Below are positions 59,270 through 64,000 of a stretch of 64,000 nucleotides of DNA, piece by piece. The stretch is taken from positions 20,506 to 84,505 of the forward strand of contig JAJPHW010000100.1 of the NCBI GenBank assembly GCA_021325035.1. The letters run 5' to 3'. Within the stretch, counting starts at the first letter, position 1. Every line of letters begins with the position of its first letter. This DNA is from Terriglobia bacterium (GTDB lineage Bacteria; Acidobacteriota; Terriglobia; Terriglobales; Acidobacteriaceae). The notes below the pieces were generated by a model, which ran no database searches, was not told where the DNA came from, and saw only the letters and a list, made by a program, of their open reading frames with translations. A program made the translations under genes and the position numbers.

Positions 59270-62200
59270 ATGCAGTCTGTTCCTTCCTCACTGGCGTGGG
59301 CCCATCCGCTGGTGGCCGAGTGGTTTGTCAGCAAGTTCGGCACGCCTACCGAGCCGCAGGAGCAGGGATGGCCTCATATTCTCGCCGGTCATACCACTCT
59401 GATTTCTGCCCCGACAGGTTCTGGTAAAACTCTGGCTGCATTTCTTGCCTGTATTGACAGGCTCGTCCGAAAAGCTTTGGCTGGGGAACTTACCGACCGC
59501 ACGGAAGTGCTCTATGTTTCGCCATTGAAGGCTCTGGGGAATGACATTCAGAAGAACCTCGAAGGGCCGTTAAGCGAGATTCTTGCGCTTGCTGGCGAGC
59601 ACGGTATGCTCATGCCGCAAATCCGCACCGCCGTGCGCACCGGCGATACGCTGATGACCGAACGCCGGGCGATGCTCAAAAATCCCCCGCACATTTTGGT
59701 CACCACGCCAGAATCTCTCTACATTTTGCTCACCGCCGAAAAAAGCCGCGCGATTTTACGGGATGTTGAAACGGTAATCGTGGATGAAATTCATGCCGTT
59801 GCCGACGACAAGCGCGGCGTTCATCTCACGCTGTCTCTGGAACGGTTGGAAGCGCTCACTTATCGCCAACCAGTCCGCATCGGGCTCTCGGCGACCCAAA
59901 AACCGATCGAACAAGTTGCGCGTTTTCTCACTGGAAAACGGGCTGATCCGGTGGTTGTGAATATAGGCCATCGCCGCGAACTTGATCTTGCCGTCGAAGT
60001 TCCAGCGAGCGAGCTCAGTGCGATAGCGACCAACGAAATGTGGGAAGAAATCTACAACCACTTGGTCGAATTGGTCGAACAGCACCGCTCCACGTTGGTG
60101 TTTGTAAATACACGTCGGATGTCGGAAAGACTCTCCCATCACTTGGGCGAGCGTTTGGGAGAAGAAAATGTAGCTGCCCATCATGGAAGCTTGTCGCGTA
60201 AGCTGCGTTTGACGGCCGAGACCAAACTGAAAGAAGGCAAAGTCAAAGTATTGGTCGCGACAGCTTCGTTAGAACTTGGAATTGACGTTGGCACAGTGGA
60301 TTTGGCGGTTGAAATTGGTTCTCCCCGGGCGATTGCGGTTGCGTTGCAGCGCGTGGGGCGTTCCGGTCACTGGCGGGGCGCGATTCCTAAAGGACGCTTC
60401 TTCGCAACCACACGCGATGAATTATTGGAGTGTGCCGCACTGGTGCGGGCCATCCGGCAAGGCGATCTGGATCGTTTAATTATTCCCGAGGCATCGCTGG
60501 ATATTTTGGCGCAGCAAATTGTGGCCATGTGCTCCGCTGAAGAGTGGGACGAAGATGACCTGTTCAAAGTGATTCAGCGCGCTTATCCCTACCGAAATCT
60601 GACACGGGAAACCTATGATTCAGTCCTCGAAATGTTGGCGGAAGGAATTGCATCGCGCCGGGGACGTTACGGAGCTTATCTGCACCGTGACCGCGTAAAT
60701 CGCAAACTACGGGCGCGTCGCGGAAGCCGTTTAGCTGCAATTACAAGCGGAGGCGCAATTCCGGAGACGGCTCTATTTACGGTTGTGGCCGAGCCGGAAG
60801 GCGTTGTGGTCGGCACGCTTGATGAAGACTTTGCTGTGGAAAGCATGGCTGGCGACATCATGCTTCTCGGTAATAGTTCATGGCGCATTCGCCGCGTGGA
60901 AGGCAAGTCTGGAAGAGTATTGGTGGAAGACGCGCATGGCGCTGCGCCGAACGTTCCTTTTTGGCGTGGCGAAGCGCCGGCACGGACCGAAGAACTGTCG
61001 TTGCAGGTCGCCGCTTTGCGGCAGGGAATCAGCGATCGGCTTCCCCATACTTCGCCGATTGGCGTTTCACAAAGCCAGCCAGCTGTGGCGGAAGCCGCTG
61101 CATGGCTCAAAGAAGAATGTGGCTTGGACGATGCGGGCGCAGAACAGGCGATTGAATACGTACTGCAAGGCCGCGCCGTGCTTGGCGCGGTTCCCACACA
61201 GGATACGATCATCGCGGAGCGCTTCTTCGATGAAGCCGGTGGAATGCAACTGGTGATTCATGCGCCTTTCGGAGGGCGCATCAATAAAGCGTGGGGGCTT
61301 GCGTTGCGCAAGCGCTTCTGCCGCAGCTTTAACTTCGAGTTGCAGGCGGCGGCCACGGAAAATGGCATTAACATCGCGCTTGCCGAACAACACAGTTTTC
61401 CACTCGGCGATGTTTTTCATTTTTTGAGCGCAGAGACAGTGCAGCCGGTGCTTGAGCAAGCTGCGCTGGCTTCGCCCATCTTTGGCACGCGCTGGCGCTG
61501 GGACGCTAACCGTTCCCTGGCGTTGCTGCGCTTTCAAGGCGGGAAAAAGGTTCCTCCGCAAATTCAACGCATGCGTTCGGACGATCTGCTGGCCTCAGTT
61601 TTTCCCGATGTAGCCGCCTGCCAGGAGAACATCGAAGGCGACATCAAAATTCCCGACCATCCTCTGGTGAATGAAGTCATGAAAGATGTGCTCACTGAGG
61701 CGATGGATATTGACGGTTTAAAACTGCTCCTGCAAAAAATCGCCGATGGGCGCATTCGCTGTCTTGCTGTGGATACGCCTGTCCCTTCGCAGTTTTCCCA
61801 TGAAATCTTGAATGCAAACCCTTATGCCTATCTTGACGACGCTCCGCTCGAAGAGCGACGGGCGAGAGCAGTCGAGATGCGCCGGATTCTACCGGAGTCG
61901 GTTCTTGAAGAGGTCGGCAAACTTGATCCAGCAGCGGTAGAACAAGTCAGGGAAGAGGCGTGGCCGGACGTTCGCGATGCGGATGAATTGCACGATGTTC
62001 TACATACATTGATTGCCCTGCCGATTAATGAGAACAATAACCGCTTTGTCGAACGCTCGACTTTCGCCTGGAATGCGTTATTCGAGCAACTGCTGCAACA
62101 AGGCCGGGCAGCAATTGCGACTGTAGGCAATCGTATTTTCTGGGTTGCCGCAGAGCGCGCCAAAATCTTTTCGTTGCTCTATCCGAATGTGCGATTGGAT

Positions 62201-63556
62201 CGTTCCATCGTTGATTTGCAGGAACCGATTACCCAAGTTGACGATGCTTTATTGGTGATGGTCACTGGATGGATGACTCATATAGGACCGGCAACTTCGG
62301 AGCACCTTGGAAGCCTGCTCAGCATTTCTTCTTCTGAGATTGATAAAGCGCTTCTGCGGATGGAGGCATCGGGGGCCATTCTTCGCGGCAAGTTTACAGA
62401 AGCTGCCACGGTAGAAATTACAGAATGGTGCGAGCGCCGCTTGCTCGCGCGCATTCATCGCCTGACTGTCGCATCGTTGCGGAAACAAGTTCAGCCGATT
62501 CACGCCGCACAATTTATGCGCTGGTTGTTGCGCTGGCAGCATGTTGCGCCGGGTGCGCAAGTTGCGGGTGAACGGGCAACCTTGGATGTTATTCGGCAGC
62601 TGCAAGGTTTTGAAATCCCAGCCAACGCCTGGGAGCGTCAGGTGCTTGCGCGCCGGATTGCTGATTATGATCCCAAATGGCTGGATCAACTTCGTTTGAC
62701 GGGAGCCGTCGGGTGGGGACGGCTTTCCCCGCATCCAGCAACGCTGGAAGATTCTGCTGCGGGCAAGCGACGTGTTATTCCGACCAGCGTTGCTCCCATC
62801 ACCCTTTTTGTCCGCGAAGAGGCTGATTGGATGACATCACATCGAATGACCGGCGACGCTTCCGAATCTCGCGGTTTAAGCGAAGGCGCGCGGCAGGTAA
62901 TGGAGTTCTTGCGGCAGCGGGGCGCGTCATTTTTTGCGGATATCGTTCGCGCCACAGGCAAATTAAAAGCTGAAATCGAAGCTGCTCTGTGGGAGTTGGT
63001 CGCCGCCGGAATCGTGACTGCGGATGGTTTCGACAATCTTCGTTCTTTGATTGACCCAAAGCGGCGGGCTGGTCAGGGAAATGGCCGCACTACACGCCCT
63101 CGCCATAGTTCCGGGCGTTGGGTGTTGCTTTATACGGATCAGGCTGCTGAGCGCAATCGTGCAGTCGAGGCCACTTGCTGGATGTTGCTTAAGCGATATG
63201 GCGTGGTCTTTCGCGATCTACTTGCGCGCGAAACGAACCTGCCGAAATGGCGTGATATGCAGTTGGCGTTTCGCCGCTTGGAAGACCGCGGAGAAATTCG
63301 CGGCGGACGCTTTGTGGATGGATTTGTCGGAGAACAATTTGCTTTGCCGGTCGCAGTTGAATCCCTCCGAAGCACGCGCTCCTTGCCGCTCACGGGTGAG
63401 GTTGTTACTTTGTCCGCTGCCGACCCGCTTAACTTAATAGGAATTCTGGTTCCAGGTGAACGTGTCCCGGCTATTTCTGGAAGAACAGTATCTTTCCGTG
63501 ATGGAGTAGCTACTGGCGATCAGGACGTGACTTTACCGATACGGGCGGTGCAATAA
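59270..63556 (+). CDS. lhr: Lhr-type large DEAD/DEAH-box helicase
   Basis: TLISAPTGSGKTLAAFLACIDRL, VIVDEIHAVADDKRGVHLTLSLERL, HHGSLSRKLRLTAETKLKEGKVKVLVATASLELGIDVG, ALQRVGRSGH; long C-terminal extension characteristic of Lhr. Confidence 0.92.
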   Translation: MQSVPSSLAWAHPLVAEWFVSKFGTPTEPQEQGWPHILAGHTTLISAPTGSGKTLAAFLACIDRLVRKALAGELTDRTEVLYVSPLKALGNDIQKNLEGPLSEILALAGEHGMLMPQIRTAVRTGDTLMTERRAMLKNPPHILVTTPESLYILLTAEKSRAILRDVETVIVDEIHAVADDKRGVHLTLSLERLEALTYRQPVRIGLSATQKPIEQVARFLTGKRADPVVVNIGHRRELDLAVEVPASELSAIATNEMWEEIYNHLVELVEQHRSTLVFVNTRRMSERLSHHLGERLGEENVAAHHGSLSRKLRLTAETKLKEGKVKVLVATASLELGIDVGTVDLAVEIGSPRAIAVALQRVGRSGHWRGAIPKGRFFATTRDELLECAALVRAIRQGDLDRLIIPEASLDILAQQIVAMCSAEEWDEDDLFKVIQRAYPYRNLTRETYDSVLEMLAEGIASRRGRYGAYLHRDRVNRKLRARRGSRLAAITSGGAIPETALFTVVAEPEGVVVGTLDEDFAVESMAGDIMLLGNSSWRIRRVEGKSGRVLVEDAHGAAPNVPFWRGEAPARTEELSLQVAALRQGISDRLPHTSPIGVSQSQPAVAEAAAWLKEECGLDDAGAEQAIEYVLQGRAVLGAVPTQDTIIAERFFDEAGGMQLVIHAPFGGRINKAWGLALRKRFCRSFNFELQAAATENGINIALAEQHSFPLGDVFHFLSAETVQPVLEQAALASPIFGTRWRWDANRSLALLRFQGGKKVPPQIQRMRSDDLLASVFPDVAACQENIEGDIKIPDHPLVNEVMKDVLTEAMDIDGLKLLLQKIADGRIRCLAVDTPVPSQFSHEILNANPYAYLDDAPLEERRARAVEMRRILPESVLEEVGKLDPAAVEQVREEAWPDVRDADELHDVLHTLIALPINENNNRFVERSTFAWNALFEQLLQQGRAAIATVGNRIFWVAAERAKIFSLLYPNVRLDRSIVDLQEPITQVDDALLVMVTGWMTHIGPATSEHLGSLLSISSSEIDKALLRMEASGAILRGKFTEAATVEITEWCERRLLARIHRLTVASLRKQVQPIHAAQFMRWLLRWQHVAPGAQVAGERATLDVIRQLQGFEIPANAWERQVLARRIADYDPKWLDQLRLTGAVGWGRLSPHPATLEDSAAGKRRVIPTSVAPITLFVREEADWMTSHRMTGDASESRGLSEGARQVMEFLRQRGASFFADIVRATGKLKAEIEAALWELVAAGIVTADGFDNLRSLIDPKRRAGQGNGRTTRPRHSSGRWVLLYTDQAAERNRAVEATCWMLLKRYGVVFRDLLARETNLPKWRDMQLAFRRLEDRGEIRGGRFVDGFVGEQFALPVAVESLRSTRSLPLTGEVVTLSAADPLNLIGILVPGERVPAISGRTVSFRDGVATGDQDVTLPIRAVQ

Positions 63557-63559
63557 AAA

Positions 63560-63602
63560 ACGATCAGGAACCAGTGAGGGGGTGCCCCTAATCCCTGATC
63601 GT
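63560..63602. repeat. Nested inverted repeat downstream of lhr
   Basis: ACGATCAGG (63560-63568)/CCTGATCGT (63594-63602) enclosing AGGGG-gtg-CCCCT. Confidence 0.6.
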
Positions 63603-63792
63603 GATGTTTCGGCGAAACTGCTGAAAGCGCTTCCCCCGTCGCTTTTGCCGACCACCACCCGCGTGACATGCACGCGTATGACCATGCTTAGATAGTTGCT
63701 CTGGCAAGATTGTTCTTTCGTTAAAGTGAACATGAGCTTATGTTTAGTCTTGGTCTTGGGACGCAGGAATAGAAGGCTTAAGTGGCCGCGCG

Positions 63793-63828
63793 CTATCCGA
63801 TTGGATAGTCGCTATCTTTTCAGATAGC
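63793..63828. repeat. Tandem short hairpins CTATCC-gatt-GGATAG and GCTATC-ttttca-GATAGC upstream of FHA gene
   Basis: Read directly; two adjacent 6-bp stems sharing a CTATC/GATAG core. Confidence 0.6.
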
Positions 63829-63883
63829 CCGATGAATTGAAATTGATGCATTCAAAACGTAGATGTGTTAAACAAGAGTGCGT

Positions 63884-64000
63884 ATGGGTGGCAAGATGAA
63901 CCCTAAAAGACTCGTCTTCATTTCCGGACCTTCCAAGGACCACACCTTCATTCTTTCGAACGACGAGATTTCCATTGGACGCGACTCCGCCAATGTCATT
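63884..64000 (+). CDS. FHA-domain protein, 3'-truncated by window edge
   Basis: ATG 63884: MGGKMNPKRLVFISGPSKDHTFILSNDEISIGRDSANVI, canonical FHA start (ISIGRDSAN). Confidence 0.8.
   Translation, partial: MGGKMNPKRLVFISGPSKDHTFILSNDEISIGRDSANVI

Overview
Bacterial chromosomal window; gene content and protein style suggest an acidobacterium-like Gram-negative, but that is inference only. About 1-31.3 kb is a surface-polysaccharide biosynthesis locus. It holds a truncated SpsF-like cytidylyltransferase, PseG and PseI (pseudaminic-type nonulosonate pathway), WbqC-like and FemAB/GNAT-like proteins, and deacetylase-superfamily proteins. It also holds a sulfatase/AlkP-superfamily enzyme, several GT4/GT2 glycosyltransferases, an O-antigen-ligase/polymerase-like membrane protein and two AsnB-type amidotransferases. 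A bi-domain dehydrogenase, a NodU/CmcH carbamoyltransferase, a beta-propeller-like protein, a D-glucuronyl C5-epimerase homologue, a Wza-like export protein and a WecA/MraY-like initiating transferase complete it. About 31.4-64 kb is mostly housekeeping or mixed: GAF protein, two-component system, CcmE-like protein, Ppa, M13 and M28 peptidases, ThiC, MarC, orphan surface-carbohydrate protein, TPR proteins, ClC channel, RDD protein, metallo-beta-lactamase-fold hydrolase, K+ channel, KdsD, KdsC, two PIN-toxin modules, ProS, PBP1-type enzyme, Lhr-type helicase and the start of an FHA protein. The most interesting items are the C5-epimerase-containing glycan locus, a stand-alone 66-aa protein ending in RLKDLGYI next to a sulfatase-superfamily enzyme with Thr at the usual Cys/Ser position, a PIN toxin paired with an unfamiliar partner, and several operator-like inverted repeats. 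I recognised no CRISPR array, rRNA, tRNA, IS element or prophage. All family calls are from reading the protein sequences; no database search was run.
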